In this document: piece by piece, positions 1 through 11,715 of the stretch
How the letters are laid out: every line of letters starts with the position of its first letter
How positions within the stretch are numbered: the first letter of the stretch is position 1
Assembly: GCA_964023205.1 (NCBI GenBank)
Contig: OZ026848.1
Location: 27,081,912-27,145,911 of the forward strand
Reading direction: 5' to 3'
DNA from: Lutraria lutraria
Taxonomy: Eukaryota; Mollusca; Bivalvia; Venerida; Mactridae
Length of the DNA: 64,000 bases
Notes under the pieces: model-generated
Databases searched by the model: none
What the model was told of the DNA's origin: nothing
What the model saw: only the letters and a program-made list of their open reading frames with translations
Position numbers and translations under genes: made by a program

Positions 1-119
1 TAGATATTCGGAAGGTATAAGTTGCTCGGTTGGTTATTTGGTTGCCCACTTGGTCGGTTGATATGTTGCTCGGTCGGTCTCATGGTTGCTTGGAAAGTCT
101 ACAGTTCCGTCGATTGGTT

Positions 120-215
120 GATTGCTCTGTACATTGATTGACTGCTCTGTTGGTTGGTTGGTTGGTTGGTCGGTCGGTCGTTCGGTCGATCGATCGATTG
201 ATTGATTGATTAGAT
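120..215. repeat. (GGTT/GGTC/GATT)n tetranucleotide tract
   Basis: Runs of GGTT, then GGTC, then GATC and GATT form a continuous series of 4-bp repeats that change by one base at a time. Similar, less regular TTGGTCGG-type sequence extends back to about position 25. Confidence 0.9.
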
Positions 216-1079
216 GGTCCGTTGGTCAGACTGGTGTTCCGTATATCAACATAATTTCAGTTAAGTACAACGGAAAGTCCACTTAACTATCGTTCCTAAA
301 TATCCAGTTTTTTATTCATGAAGAACTGCTTTCTTCGCATGACGTGTGAATCATATATAGGAGATATATTACTTCAGCGGCATACGATAAGGCATCCTTT
401 AGTTCTCAAACTTAGATAACCACATACACTACTTCAGATACTAGGGTCGGGGGTACATCGAACAAAGATCTGTTTAATATTGGGCTCATTTACAACATAA
501 CAATAGTAATATGAACCCATCTAACTCTTAATAAACTCGCAAACTATACCTCTGAATGAAAGAATTAATATAAAGGTACATTGTTACATCCATCGATGGA
601 CATATTAGTCATTCGTTCCTGTATCTTTAAGTCATTAAAATCTCATTAAAATCACGAAAATATAATGAACACTAACAATACGTTCGTAATTTTTGTATAT
701 CGCCGTTTTTAAACCGGAAGACTTTTATGGGCAAATTTGTCTCCTATTTTTTTGTATTTCATTTTACCACGTTTTCTTTTTTTTTTGTATGCCAAACAGA
801 CTACAGTACATTTGTGGAACAATAAAAGTTTGATTGGTGGAATTTTGACAAATATTCAAGTTTAATTTAAGAAGTACATGTAGTATTAATGTGACGATAA
901 TTATCTCATAATAGAAAATGAACATAATTCATGTATGTCTCAAGCATACTGTATTATTGCATTATCTAAAGTTTTTAGGATCAAGCGTATACTTTTACTA
1001 GGCAATTTCATTGGTGTCATTTGATATCAAATGGACATAATAGTTTCTGACTTATGCAGCAAAACGTGGGAAATTCTCA

Positions 1080-1370
1080 AAGACATTAATGACAATAAAT
1101 CAGCCAATGAAAACGTTCCTTGTTAGTTGTTACCGACCAATCAAGATGTGTATTGCATAAAGCATTATGCTCGTAAGTCTCGTGATGTCTTAGACAGAAT
1201 AGCTGGTCTTCTTGTGAGTCCAAATTAGGTATTGTGATGATGTAAGGACACACATGATGGTATCTTACCACAAACAGAACTTGATACATGACCCATGGAT
1301 CATGTGTCCAACGCCCAACCCTTAGACCACCGTGCTCTTTGCGTGTAATTTGTACAAAACCGCACACAAG
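1080..1370 (-). mobile_element. Possible SINE remnant with tRNA-like boxes
   Basis: Minus-strand sequence GGTGGTCTAAGGGTTGGGCG followed about 30 bp later by GGGTCATGTATCAAGTTCTG resembles box A and a decayed box B. The 98-codon open frame across this region has no recognisable protein features. The extent is uncertain. Confidence 0.3.
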
Positions 1371-1627
1371 GGGCGACCTCAACTTATTGATATCTTATAT
1401 AGTTGAGTAAATCACCACTTATTTGAATATCTGGGGACCCCAAAATGTACTTCATAATGATTAGGTTAGAGTGCATATTTGGCTGTTCTTCGTAAATAAG
1501 AAAGCTAGAAGGAGCAGCAGTGACGTGTTTCTTATTATGAAGAACCCGCATTATTTGCATTGTAACCGTTTTTGTGCTCGCCATGCGCATTGCAAAACCC
1601 TTTGGGAGAAGCAAAATTATGTTGTTT

Positions 1628-1678
1628 TTTAGAGGTTGTTGCTCAAGGGTGGGACGCCCTGGAGAGGTCGTACTGTAT
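1628..1678. mobile_element. Fragment of pogo-like MITE family P1
   Basis: AGAGGTTGTTGCTCAAGGGT and GGAGAGGTCGTACTGTATTA correspond to the right part of the family P1 element; the left part is missing. Confidence 0.6.
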
Positions 1679-2647
1679 TACTAGAATATACACCCAGATA
1701 TTTCGAACTGCAGAATAACAGTCAAATCAATGTTTGTTTATTTTAGTTTGCAATGGTAATTAAATTTTAAAATGGATGCGCAGGAATAGTCAGGCTTGGA
1801 ATAATCGGTTAATGTCACGGGAAAATACTGTAAATAGATTGTACAACTTCTATAGCGCTATGAATAAGTAAAGTGTATATGTCGTCAATAACAACAAAAA
1901 AGATACTTAAAGATAATAAAAAATTCTGATTGTTCTAAACACGGAATCGTTTACTCTTTATTGACTATTTTCGAGCCGGCGTTAATCAATTTGAGTACAT
2001 GTAATTCTATTTTAACTAAAAAAAACAACAGACACTACGAAAATTGAACAACATTTATCAGCAAAAACCAGTCGATTGAGTTCAAAGATACCGTCACTGT
2101 GGGACCGATAGATATCTATAGAGTTTATTATTATAAACATACGACAATTCATTAAGATCAAACGGTTAATCGGAAAGTTGCCTTTGATGTTTGTTTTTGA
2201 TGTTGCCGACTATCAAAGAAAATATAGTTAATCATAGAATTGAGATATTGTGAAAACTCTACCGTGGCGTGATCTGTGAAGTTAGGCATTTTTTCACAAG
2301 ACATCAGTCGTCACGAACCTTATCGTTTCGTTAATATTTTATAAATCGCACCTTTAGTTTCAAACAGGAAAAGGATGTTGGGAATAGATTAATCATTCGG
2401 TCCATGATTAGAGATTGATTCAATGATTTAAACGGTTAAGTCACGCTTTCCTTAAAGAATTCTCTACTCAAAGTGAATTTTTATGTCTAATTTACAGAAA
2501 TGGGGCGCCATGGGTATTTTAAAAAGACTCAGACCAATTTGTTAATTGTTATGAATTAAACTTAAAAAAACGAAGCATTAGTGTTGTTCAGTAGTACATG
2601 GTTTTATACAGTGAATTCCTGAAGATCAGAATAATTCTTTCCCTAAT

Positions 2648-4600
2648 TCGTATATTACAGTATATCCCTACTTCATAATTATATTACATTATATCCCTAC
2701 TTCATACATTACATTATATCCCTACTTCATAATTATATTACATTATATCCCTACTTCACATATTACATTACATCCCTACTTCATACATTACATTATATCC
2801 CTACTTCATAATTATATTACATTATATCCCTACTTCACATATTACATTACATCACTGCTTCATAATTATATTACATTATATCCCTACTTCACATATTACA
2901 TTACATCACTGCTTCATAATTACATTACATTATATCCCTACTTCATACATTACATTATATCCCTACTTCATACATTACATTATATGCATACTTCACTTAA
3001 TACATTACATCCATACTTCACATATTACATTATATCCCTACTTCACATATTACATTATATGCATACTTCACTTAATACATTACATCCATACTTCACATAT
3101 TACATTATATCCCTACTTCACATATTACATTATATCCCTACTTCATACATTACATTATATCCCTACTTCACATATTACATTATATCCCTACTTCATACAT
3201 TACATTATATCCCTACTTCACACATTACTTTATATTCCTACTTCACACATTACATTATATCCCTACTTCACACATTACATTATATCCCTACTTCACACAT
3301 TACATTATATCCCTACTTCACATATTACATTATATCCCTACTTCATACATTACATTATATCCCTACTTCACATATTACATTATATCCCTACTTCACATAT
3401 TACATTATATCCCTACTTCATACATTACATTATATCCCTACTTCACATATTACATTATATCCCTACTTCATACATTACATTATATCCCTACTTCACACAT
3501 TACATTATATCCCTACTTCACACATTACATTATATCCCTACTTCACACATTACATTATATCCCTACTTCACACATTACATTATATCCCTACTTCACACAT
3601 TACATTATATCCCTACTTCACACATTACATTATATCCCTACTTCACACATTACATTATATCCCTACTTCACACATTACATTATATCCCTACTTCACATAT
3701 TACATTATATCCCTACTTCATACATTACATTATATCCCTACTTCACACATTACATTATATCCATACTTCACATATTACATTATATCCATACTTCACACAT
3801 TACATTATATCCCTACTTCATACATTACATTATATCCCTACTTCACACATTACATTATATCCCTACTTCACATATTACATTATATCCCTACTTCACACAT
3901 TACATTATATCCCTACTTCACACATTACATTATATCCCTACTTCACTTAATACATTACATCCATACTTCACATATTACATTATATCCCTACTTCACTTAA
4001 TACATTACATCCATACTTCACATATTACATTATATCCCTACTTCACACATTACATTATATCCCTACTTCACATATTACATTATATCCCTACTTCACATAT
4101 TACATTATATCCCTACTTCACATATTACATTATATCCCTACTTCACATATTACATTATATCCCTACTTCACACATTACATTATATCCCTACTTCACATAT
4201 AACATTATATCCCTACTTCACATATTACATTATATCCCTACTTCACACATTACATTATATCCCTACTTCACATATTACATTATATCCCTACTTCACATAT
4301 TACATTATATCCATACTTCACATATTACATTATATCCCTACTTCACATATTACATTATATCCCTACTTCACACATTACATTATATCCCTACTTCACATAT
4401 TACATTATATCCCTACTTCACATATTACATTATATCCCTACTTCACATATTACATTATATCCCTACTTCACATATTACATTATATCCCTACTTCACATAT
4501 TACATTATATCCCTACTTCACATATTACATTATATCCCTACTTCACATATTACATTATATCCCTACTTCACATATTACATTATATCCCTACTTTATATAC
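2648..4600. repeat. 25-bp satellite array, about 75-78 units
   Basis: Head-to-tail copies of a 25-bp unit (core TATATCCCTACTTCA followed by CAYAT-TACAT) run for nearly 2 kb. The left edge (2648-2990) has longer, more diverged units containing CATAATTATAT. Further in, units are nearly identical except for a few sites (cacat/catat/tacat; ccctac/ccatac; a TTAATACATTACAT variant that recurs at about 2995, 3070, 3945 and 3990). The spaced recurrence of the variants suggests higher-order duplication of blocks. Confidence 0.98.
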
Positions 4601-4914
4601 AATGTACTACATTACATGTATATCCCTATATCGCTATAAGCAAGGCAATTAATTGTAACTGGGTATGTACTGCAGTTATTCTTAATCAAATTAACTGACA
4701 TTCTTAATATATATTTTGTGGTCAAAGGATTATCTGAAGAGGATTCTCTTAGTCTTATTACTTTCCCATTTCTTATAATACAAGAATATTACATAAGATG
4801 TACATGAACAATTTTACGAACAGTATTTGATTGATAAGTTCATTCTAATAATCGTATTTTTACTATTGCATGTACATTGTACTATAAATGAAAATAGTTT
4901 CACACCAGTTAAAG

Positions 4915-5160
4915 GTACACATTGTGTACATTCTTTCGACCTGTCACTGTAAAAAGTAACAATTCATATGCTCGGTCTGTCCGTTGGTCCGTCCGTATGT
5001 GACCAAACCTTATCTGACCAACAACTACAGAACCATTCGGCCTAAAAGCTCTTCAGACTTGGTGCCGAGGTTGGTCATCACATGTAGATGACCCCTATTA
5101 ATTTTGACGTCAGTACGTCAGAGGTCAAGGTCACGAGGGACAAACACTTCTTGTTGCGAG
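4915..5160. repeat. Probable dispersed repeat (CGTCCGTATGTGACC type)
   Basis: The GTCTGTCCGTTGGTCCGTCC start and the GACCTCTGACG...TTGACGTCAGTACGTC region look like an old dispersed element of unknown class. A loosely similar stretch with GTCTGTATGTCCCGAATCAT is at 44440-44650. No terminal repeats were recognised. Confidence 0.4.
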
Positions 5161-5448
5161 TAAATATGTACACATTCTAAATATTAAATAAGCGAGTATT
5201 TTTATCTGAAGTCAGCAATGATGATTTCTTAGAAAACTTTTTCTCAGTGATAGTTGAACACATCTTTTTTCCGAATCAAGTTTACTCCTGCGCTAATTCC
5301 TAACCCCTCAGTGTATTTAATATATTTTTCCTGACAACGGGGGGGGGGGGGGGGCAAAATATATGAGGGGTGATTCCATCGTCAATTACCAATTAATATA
5401 TATTAATATATTAATAGAATTAAATTATTAATAAATTATCGTACTTAC

Positions 5449-5940
5449 TATGGACCCCAGATGCACCATTTGCAAAGAATATCTTAATATTTCTCTTCTT
5501 AAAGCCGTTTTCACGTAACATCCAATAGAATAACTCGACATTCCTCAGATGACGGTTACCAGTCGTCAGTCGGTTCCAGCCACCAGAAATGATCACAGCT
5601 TGGTCACAAATTTCGAACATTCGGCAACTTGTATGAACAGTCTCGTGCGTGGTCGAACATCTTTGAGTATTATCACGTATTGGGTTACAAATCAACTCTT
5701 TCGTATCTTCGGGGCTCCGTAACGACGGACAAAGCCCAAAGCCCGCAAACTTTGATCTGCATTCTAAATGATTTTCTCGTTTGGTTGAATACGACTCGGT
5801 CGATTTATCTGAATAGTCTATTTGCACGACAGGTAAGAAGTTTATTTCACACCGTCGAGCGTAATTGCGCCGGCGAAACCGTTTTTCTAAAGCATTCTTG
5901 CATCGTTTTCTCAATGCTAAAGTCATGCACTGCATATGGC
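5449..5940 (-). CDS. Orphan internal exon with a possible clan CD (legumain/caspase-like) start
   Basis: A 492-nt open stretch on the minus strand has a strong acceptor (tttatttcag, intron ending 5941) and a textbook donor (GTAAGTAC from 5448). It is phase 1 at both ends, the usual layout of exons for extracellular modules. The encoded segment begins with a basic part, then a Cys-containing stretch, then about 50 residues: an AVIISGGWN strand, NRHLRNVELFYWMLRENGF helix, NIKIFFANGA strand. The strand-helix-strand order and 'GG-N ... NG' pattern resemble the N-terminal part of C13/caspase-like folds; this is pattern inference, not a family match. The catalytic His and Cys would lie in later exons, which I cannot find between here and position 1. 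It could be part of a gene extending off the left edge, or a relic exon. The larger 214-codon ORF around it includes intronic sequence. Confidence 0.5.
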
Positions 5941-5949
5941 CTGAAATAA

Positions 5950-6740
5950 AACAAAGGAAAGATTTGTTGAATGTGTTAACAAAATGGAATGCTGTAATCG
6001 TGCTCTTCTTATAAGCACATGGCTCTGTTCGTTCACATGTCCGTATGTGTCCGTATGTTGGCATTCTTAATTGGAAAAGTAAACTGTACAGTAAGCTTTA
6101 AGAGTTGTTGTTGAATTCAATGCCGTCAGCTACTATTAAATTTAGCCAATTTTGAAGTACGTGTATACCAAACATAGGAAGTGTTCAGTATTAAAAAAAA
6201 AAACAGTGTATTTCAGGCTTGTGTTAAAGTAACCTATGACATACTGGTACTCGGTATGATTATTCGGGATGGACCCTGATACTTAAGGCCTGAAAGCCGA
6301 CATTGCCACCAGCAACGCTTCACATTTAGTCGTCTGGTCATTCGGGATTTCTCGGAATTTTCCGTCATTGTTAATAAAACATATGGCGGAAACTGCCGAG
6401 GTTTTCCGATCATTCAAACGCGCTGAAAGACCGATTAGAATTCAACCACAACAAACAAATTTAATATACAATAGGACGAAACTTCAGAGGCCAAACACCA
6501 ACAAACACTTATTGTCTGACAAAGAGTACCGAAAGTGATTTATGGATAATTCCAATTGATTTTAAATTGTCCAAATCCATTTATTTTCTACTTATTTCTT
6601 CTATGTGTGGTCCTGATTTACGTCCATTAATAACGTATACAAAAATACCACCACGGAGTTGAATCTAAATCCAAAGATTTAAATTTATATTTTTATTTTC
6701 ACAATCTAAAGACATTGCCTTTAAGAATTTCGTTTTGAAG
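5950..6740. other. Non-coding, upstream flank of the orphan exon
   Basis: If the 5449-5940 exon is real, this is its upstream intron on the minus strand. I see no second exon with good splice signals here. Confidence 0.4.
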
Positions 6741-6746
6741 ACCATT

Positions 6747-6911
6747 TATTTATCTGTTGTTTAACGACCCATACGAAAGCTATGGTCATTACAAAACCGC
6801 ACCAGAGAGAGAGAGAGAGAGAGAGGGGGAGAGAGCGGGAGAGAGAGAGAGAGGGGGGGGAGGGAGAGAGAGAGAGGGAGAGAGAGAGGGAGAGAGAGGG
6901 AGAGAGAGGGG

Positions 6912-6952
<41 letters not shown>

Positions 6953-7238
6953 GGGGGGGGAGAGAGGGGGGGAGATAAGATACATTTATATCCCTGGCAT
7001 TTATATCCCTACTATTATCGAGAATGTTTTCCTTGTTCTTTATCGTGCCTGGCGTAAAGCACAAATACACACCTCAACATTTTCTTGTGATTTTCTAGAC
7101 AACGTATTTGCCGCGGTTGTTGGGATCGGGACACTGAAAAAACGTCCCTAAGAAATTCGAGAGGCGTCGGGAATCGAACCCATGACCTTTCGTTAATTAA
7201 ATAATCTAGTGTGTTACCACTCGACCACCGATCACCCT
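6747..7238 (-). mobile_element. SINE family 2 copy interrupted by a GA microsatellite
   Basis: Shares the terminal TTTATCTGTTGTTTAACGAC, the TTATATCCCTACT segment, the GCGTAAAGCACAAATACA block and the tRNA-like end (GGAATCGAACCCATGACC on plus) with the 9.2-kb copy. About 175 bp of GA repeat (6803-6976) replace the region where the other copy reads CTAGGGGTTCAGG. Confidence 0.85.
6803..6976. repeat. (GA)n microsatellite with G-runs
   Basis: About 175 bp of GA repeats interrupted by runs of G. It sits inside a SINE copy (6747-7238), at the place where the other copies read through a unique stretch, so it expanded within or inserted into that SINE. It creates arginine/glutamate-rich and serine/leucine-rich spurious reading frames. 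Confidence 0.97.
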
Positions 7239-7282
7239 TGTTTTGAAGACCAGACTAAAGATAATAGAAAATGTTGTAGCTT

Positions 7283-7495
7283 TCGGCACTTAGTCAAAAA
7301 GGGGCCATAACTCTGTGAAAATGTTTGGAATTGTATATTTTAATGGAAATCGAACTTGACCTGTATTTTATTATTATACACCTTTATGTACAATTTGGAA
7401 CCAATCCATGAAATATTTCTCGAGTTATCGCTCGGAAACCAACATTTTAACGGACGGAAGGGCACGCCCTTCTAATGGCGGTGGGGGCATAAAAT
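7283..7495. repeat. Dispersed repeat R2, copy 1
   Basis: Contains GGAAATCGAACTTGACCTGT, TATACACCTTTATGTACAAT and TCGAGTTATCGCTCGGAAAC, shared with 10130-10338 in the same orientation and with 37497-37690 in the opposite one. No terminal repeats found. Confidence 0.85.
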
Positions 7496-8118
7496 ACACG
7501 CATGTTATTTGTTAGGATAAACAAGTCAACTGCATCAGAAGCGAACACGTGTAATATATTAAGCGAATTACAAAGAGTTTTTTCTCTTTGTTGCATGCTC
7601 ATTAAATTTAGGATTGGTGGACAGGGGCTTTGGTTGAAACAAGTGAGAACTATGATTTTCCATTCTCCGGACCTAATAGAAGGTCTAGGGTCGCGGGGAA
7701 ATCAGGGTAGGTCGGGTGACCAGATATAAACACAATTTACGCCTAAGGGAACCTATCAGTAAGTCAAATTGTAATCTCATGCTTTTAGGTAGGAAACATC
7801 CGACCGAAGCGACACCAGACTGTTGATGAATTTCAATTTATTTTCACTCGTAACATCAAACTTTCAAAAGTTTAATATTTGTATTCATTATATCGAACCG
7901 TAAATAGTGTCATTATTAATTATAATTTATTCCCGTAACTTGTTACAGAGATGAGCTCCGCTCTAAACTTCGTGACGTCACAGTGTGACAGAACGAAATT
8001 ATACACGATTTGACGTCATGTGAGATGTAAGATTGACAGACCAATCCGGGTAAGTTTTAGAAACAAATTCTTTTGAAAAAGGCATTAGAAATTAAATTTG
8101 TGTACAAATATGTACATG

Positions 8119-8292
8119 TAGTTCAACTTCTCTATAGCGACCCTCTCTTTAGCAACAACCTCCCTTGAACAACTGCATGATTTTTCCAACAGTACGTTTT
8201 ACCTATTAATTTAACCTCTATAAAGCAACAACCTCTCAACAACAACACAATTTCACAACTCCCAAAGGGTGTTGCTTTGGAGAGGTTGCTCC
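8119..8292. mobile_element. Pogo-like MITE, family P1, decayed ends
   Basis: Interior TCTCTATAGCGACCCTCTCT...GCAACAACCTC...AAGGGTGTTGCTTTGGAGAG matches the 34.2- and 40.6-kb copies. The outer terminal bases have diverged. Confidence 0.75.
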
Positions 8293-9222
8293 TCTGTGCA
8301 TGTACTCGAAATAGTTCTGTAGATAAAAATGTGTATTACCGGATCAAGGCTTAAGTCAAATATTCACGTGATATTCCGAAGTACATATTTATAATTAAGC
8401 CTGTTTAAGTATTATCAATTTTACTGACATTAAATGATAAAAAAAACCACTGAAGAGTTGTTTTAGGAATTTCTCAGGCTAGATAAAAAATTAACACGGC
8501 ACAAGACTTTTCGTGTCGTATTAAAATCAGTTCACGTCCCTACAACAATCGGAATTTTAATTCATTACAAAAATTCACAAAACATTTATCTCTGTGCCGG
8601 AATGTGGCTTAATAACATGCGTGACAATTCTGATAAGAACCAATATAATTCACACGTTAAAATGTTCGAGCTTTTAAACAAAAAAGGGTACTAAAAAGTC
8701 CCTTGTTGATCGCGTGCTGCGAATAAATTTATCAAATTATTTTAAGCGGAGTTAACTATTCATTTGAAATGATTTTAACTTTTGGTATGTGTTAAGACAC
8801 TCGAAAGACGGGGGTCAATCATCTATTAAGATAAAGGGCCGACTAGATTTCAATGAAATCAACAAAGACGGGAATTTAATACGGACATTTGACACTATCT
8901 CATAGAAATAAAAACGTTTTGAAATGTTAGGACAAACAAGTTGCCCCCATGATGTACTTAAGATTGTTAAATTTGTTCATTTTGAACTAATATTTGTCAA
9001 GACTTAACCGTTGTTGTTACGTAAGAGGGTTGGTGCAGGTATTTTTTTCAAACATGAGTACGAAGTGTCATGATGACAAAGTAGAAAAATGAATCATATT
9101 TATGACAATTCTGTGTGCATTAAGGTCGTATCTAATAGCATACATTACCGTAGTCTTCTATTGCATCATATGGTTTAAAAATGACTAAATACAGGCGCGA
9201 ACTGCTCCAAAGTTGAGTCACA

Positions 9223-9566
9223 GTTTTTTTTATCTGTTGTTTAACGGCCCAGTCGACAGATAAGGTCAATCCAAAGTCGCACCTAGGGGTTCAGGGTATA
9301 AGATACAGGAGAATCGGGCGTTTATATCCCTACTCTTTTTCGAACAGTATTTCCTGGTTCTTTATTGTGCTCGGTGTAAAGCACAGATACATGCCTCATC
9401 CATTTCCTGTGATTTTCTGGACACATTATTTGGCTTCTTGTTAGTTGGGATGGGGACACTAAAATAACATCCCTGAGAAATTCAAAAGGTGGAGGAGTCG
9501 AGATTCGAACCCACGGCCTTTCGTTTAGTAATTCAGCATGTTACACCTAGACCTACGATCAACCCA
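9223..9566 (-). mobile_element. tRNA-derived SINE, family 2, best copy
   Basis: On the minus strand a tRNA-like head (box B GTGGGTTCGAATCTCGACTC) is followed by a body with TTTACACCGAGCACAATAAA, AACCAGGAAATACTG and AGTAGGGATATAAACGCCC. It ends at CCGTTAAACAACAGATAAA. Copies at 6747-7238 (minus) and 31038-31290 (plus) share the same order. Confidence 0.88.
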
Positions 9567-10129
9567 CGGTCAGAGTTTGTTTACGTGAATAACAAATTCT
9601 GATCAGTGTTTATATAAAAGGCTTAGATATACACATTCGCATTGGTCTAATTGATAATTCTTAGTTGAGACAAGCGTCGAACGGTCCATAACAGTATCCA
9701 TCTACAGTGCTTTCATATCGTCTATCATTACTCAAATTTCAGTTCTTATACATCACTCGGTCCGACTAGGATATGAATAGCGTTGTGTAATTGCATTTGG
9801 AAGTCGCCATGTTTGTTCCCTTGGTATTCAATTGTTTATTACTATGTCAGGGTGTTTCGAGTGTCGCACCCATTATATGACTCAGAATCAATATTTAATC
9901 TCAAATTCCAAATTCACCCAAAAACTCTTAGGGGAGTTGAAATCAAAATATATTCAGCTATACGATTAACATTATCCTCTTTGCGCATTTGACGTCCAAA
10001 CAGAATTTAACACTGGTGATATCAAATGTTAAAGTTTTGATAACGGAATTATTAAAGCCGATATTCCAGCAAAGGTGATGATGTCAGATCCCAGGGCTTA
10101 GTTTATAGCTCTGTCCAGTTCTGTAAAAT

Positions 10130-10338
10130 TAGTCAACTGTCATTTTGAAAATGATTGGATTTTAATTGAAATCGAACTTGACCTGTATTTTATTGTTATA
10201 CACCTTCATGTAAAATATTCCATGAAATTCTTTCTCAAGTTATCGCTCGGAAACCAAAATTTGAAATGACAGACGCACAGACAGAGCAACACTATAATTA
10301 TGACGTTCCGGCATTTCGAAATGCGGCGGCATAAAAAG
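10130..10338. repeat. Dispersed repeat R2, copy 2
   Basis: Matches copy 1 through GAAATCGAACTTGACCTGTA, TTATACACCTTCATGTAAAA and CAAGTTATCGCTCGGAAACC, and ends in GGCGGCATAAAAA, like copy 1's GGGGGCATAAAA. Confidence 0.85.
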
Positions 10339-10339
10339 T

Positions 10340-11437
10340 AGTCGCTGAGCGGGCTTTCTCTGTATAAACAAATTAAACATATTTAAGTAAAAATTTTGGA
10401 ATGTAGTCGTTTTCATATAAATGTGTTACTTATAATACAAGCATTATGATCGTCATACCGTATAACGTACACGTACGTGTTAAGTAGTTTATGACTATCC
10501 TGTCAAGAATACATCTACGACAGTATTTACATTTTCCGGTTCGGCGCCTTTATGATATTATATCATTATTTATTATGGCGTAAAACGTTATTATTACTGT
10601 GAATAATACATTTGTTGGTAAAATTCACGTGACTGGCTGAACTTTCTATGATTTGACTCATTTATCCGAGGTGTTAAACTGTGGTACACATGTTTTTGTA
10701 TAAATATTTTATTATTTTTATATTTATACATTTTTTTGGTTATTTTGTTGAGGAGTTTATTATCGTAAACAAATGTTGTTTTAAGCCTTGATTTCTATGA
10801 AAAGTCTTAAAAGAGATCAAATGAGATCAAGACATAAATTCAACATTTCAGTCGAGATCAGACCGTAAACTCAAGATATCAGATGAGATCAGAACTAAGC
10901 TGTACACATAATTTATATTTAAGTTGAGATTTGAATGTAAACTTTATTTCAACCGAGACCAGCCTCAAACCCAAGCTTTAAATTTCAATTCACAAAATAA
11001 ATTGAGATCCTTGTACTTGGTATTCAAACAGTATACCATAGTTTAACATATACACTCTTTTTATCTTGATTTTCACATGGATTATCCTTGTTGCTTTTAC
11101 TATTTTACTAAGATGCGCGCTACATGACCATTTAGTTGTCGATGCGCCATTAAACAGCATTAAACTAATTAAATCATTATCTTGAGATTAAATACTTGAG
11201 AAATAATATTTATTTATTTATTTATTTATTTAATATCACTTTGGTTAGGGTCATGAAGTTGTGGCAAGAGTCTAAAACATTGTCATTGTATTTAAATTCG
11301 ATTGAGAGCTTATCATAAACAAACGTAACAGCGAGTCCAGTGGTAGGTAAAAAAGTATTTGAACGTTCGTATTGAAGTTTGTCTACGGAGAGAGATGCGG
11401 TCCATGTGTATTTTCAGATTTGGAATTATCACAATTG
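10340..11437. other. Intergenic, no gene seen
   Basis: AT-rich. Around 10800-10990 the word GAGATCA recurs about every 40-60 bp (AGAGATCAAATGAGATCAAG, GTCGAGATCAGACC, GATGAGATCAGAAC), a weak degenerate repeat. A (TTTA)n run lies at 11210-11232. Confidence 0.5.
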
Positions 11438-11446
11438 GACTTCCAG

Positions 11447-11715
11447 GGGGCGTGGTCCAGTGGTTAGTACGCTGGATTTGTAACCTGGAGGTCCGGGTTC
11501 GATTCCAGGTCGCAGCAGGTCTTACCCTTACATGAAAATTTGACATCATTGTCGATTTTCTTCCACATGTGGAGAGGTTGCCGGTTCCGTGTGGAGGGAT
11601 GGGTTAATACTGGTTAGAAAACCGTCCAGGATAAACGTGTTTGGTGAATCGACCACCGTTTACAACTGAATTATAGTGTTGGAAAAAACGGCGTTAAATC
11701 TAAATAAATAAATAA
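11447..11715 (+). mobile_element. tRNA-derived SINE, family 1, full length
   Basis: A 269-bp element flanked by a perfect 9-bp target duplication (GACTTCCAG at 11438-11446 and 11716-11724). The head has tRNA-like promoter boxes (box A GTGGTCCAGTGGTTAGTACG, box B GGTCCGGGTTCGATTCC). The body includes TACTGGTTAGAAAACCGTCC and the tail is (AAAT)n. The anticodon arm does not pair properly, so it is not a functional tRNA. A second, older copy is at 44815-45035. Confidence 0.93.

Larger units (their letters stand above)
16..2640. other. Intergenic, no gene seen
   Basis: Apart from the tetranucleotide tract (120-215), the possible SINE remnant (1080-1370) and the MITE fragment (1628-1678), I see no coding sequence or structured RNA. 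The 76-codon minus-strand frame at 1384-1614 has no recognisable features and unsupported ends. Confidence 0.5.

Noticed and set aside
2984..4000. 338-codon plus-strand open frame
   Set aside because: It lies wholly inside the 25-bp satellite; the 25-residue protein period is just three DNA units. No start context, splice sites or composition of a real protein.
2648..4600. CRISPR-like array
   Set aside because: Units are contiguous with no unique spacers, and the genome is eukaryotic.
5629..5949. 106-codon plus-strand frame
   Set aside because: Antisense shadow of the better supported minus-strand exon.
5420..6064. The full 214-codon minus-strand frame as a single gene
   Set aside because: Strong acceptor and donor sites inside it show that only 5449-5940 is a likely exon; both ends of the frame read into intron.
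6757..7070. Arg/Glu-rich and Ser/Leu-rich short frames on both strands
   Set aside because: Translations of the GA microsatellite in several frames.
11447..11520. tRNA gene
   Set aside because: Promoter boxes are good but the anticodon and acceptor arms do not pair, and the sequence continues into a SINE body with a target duplication.
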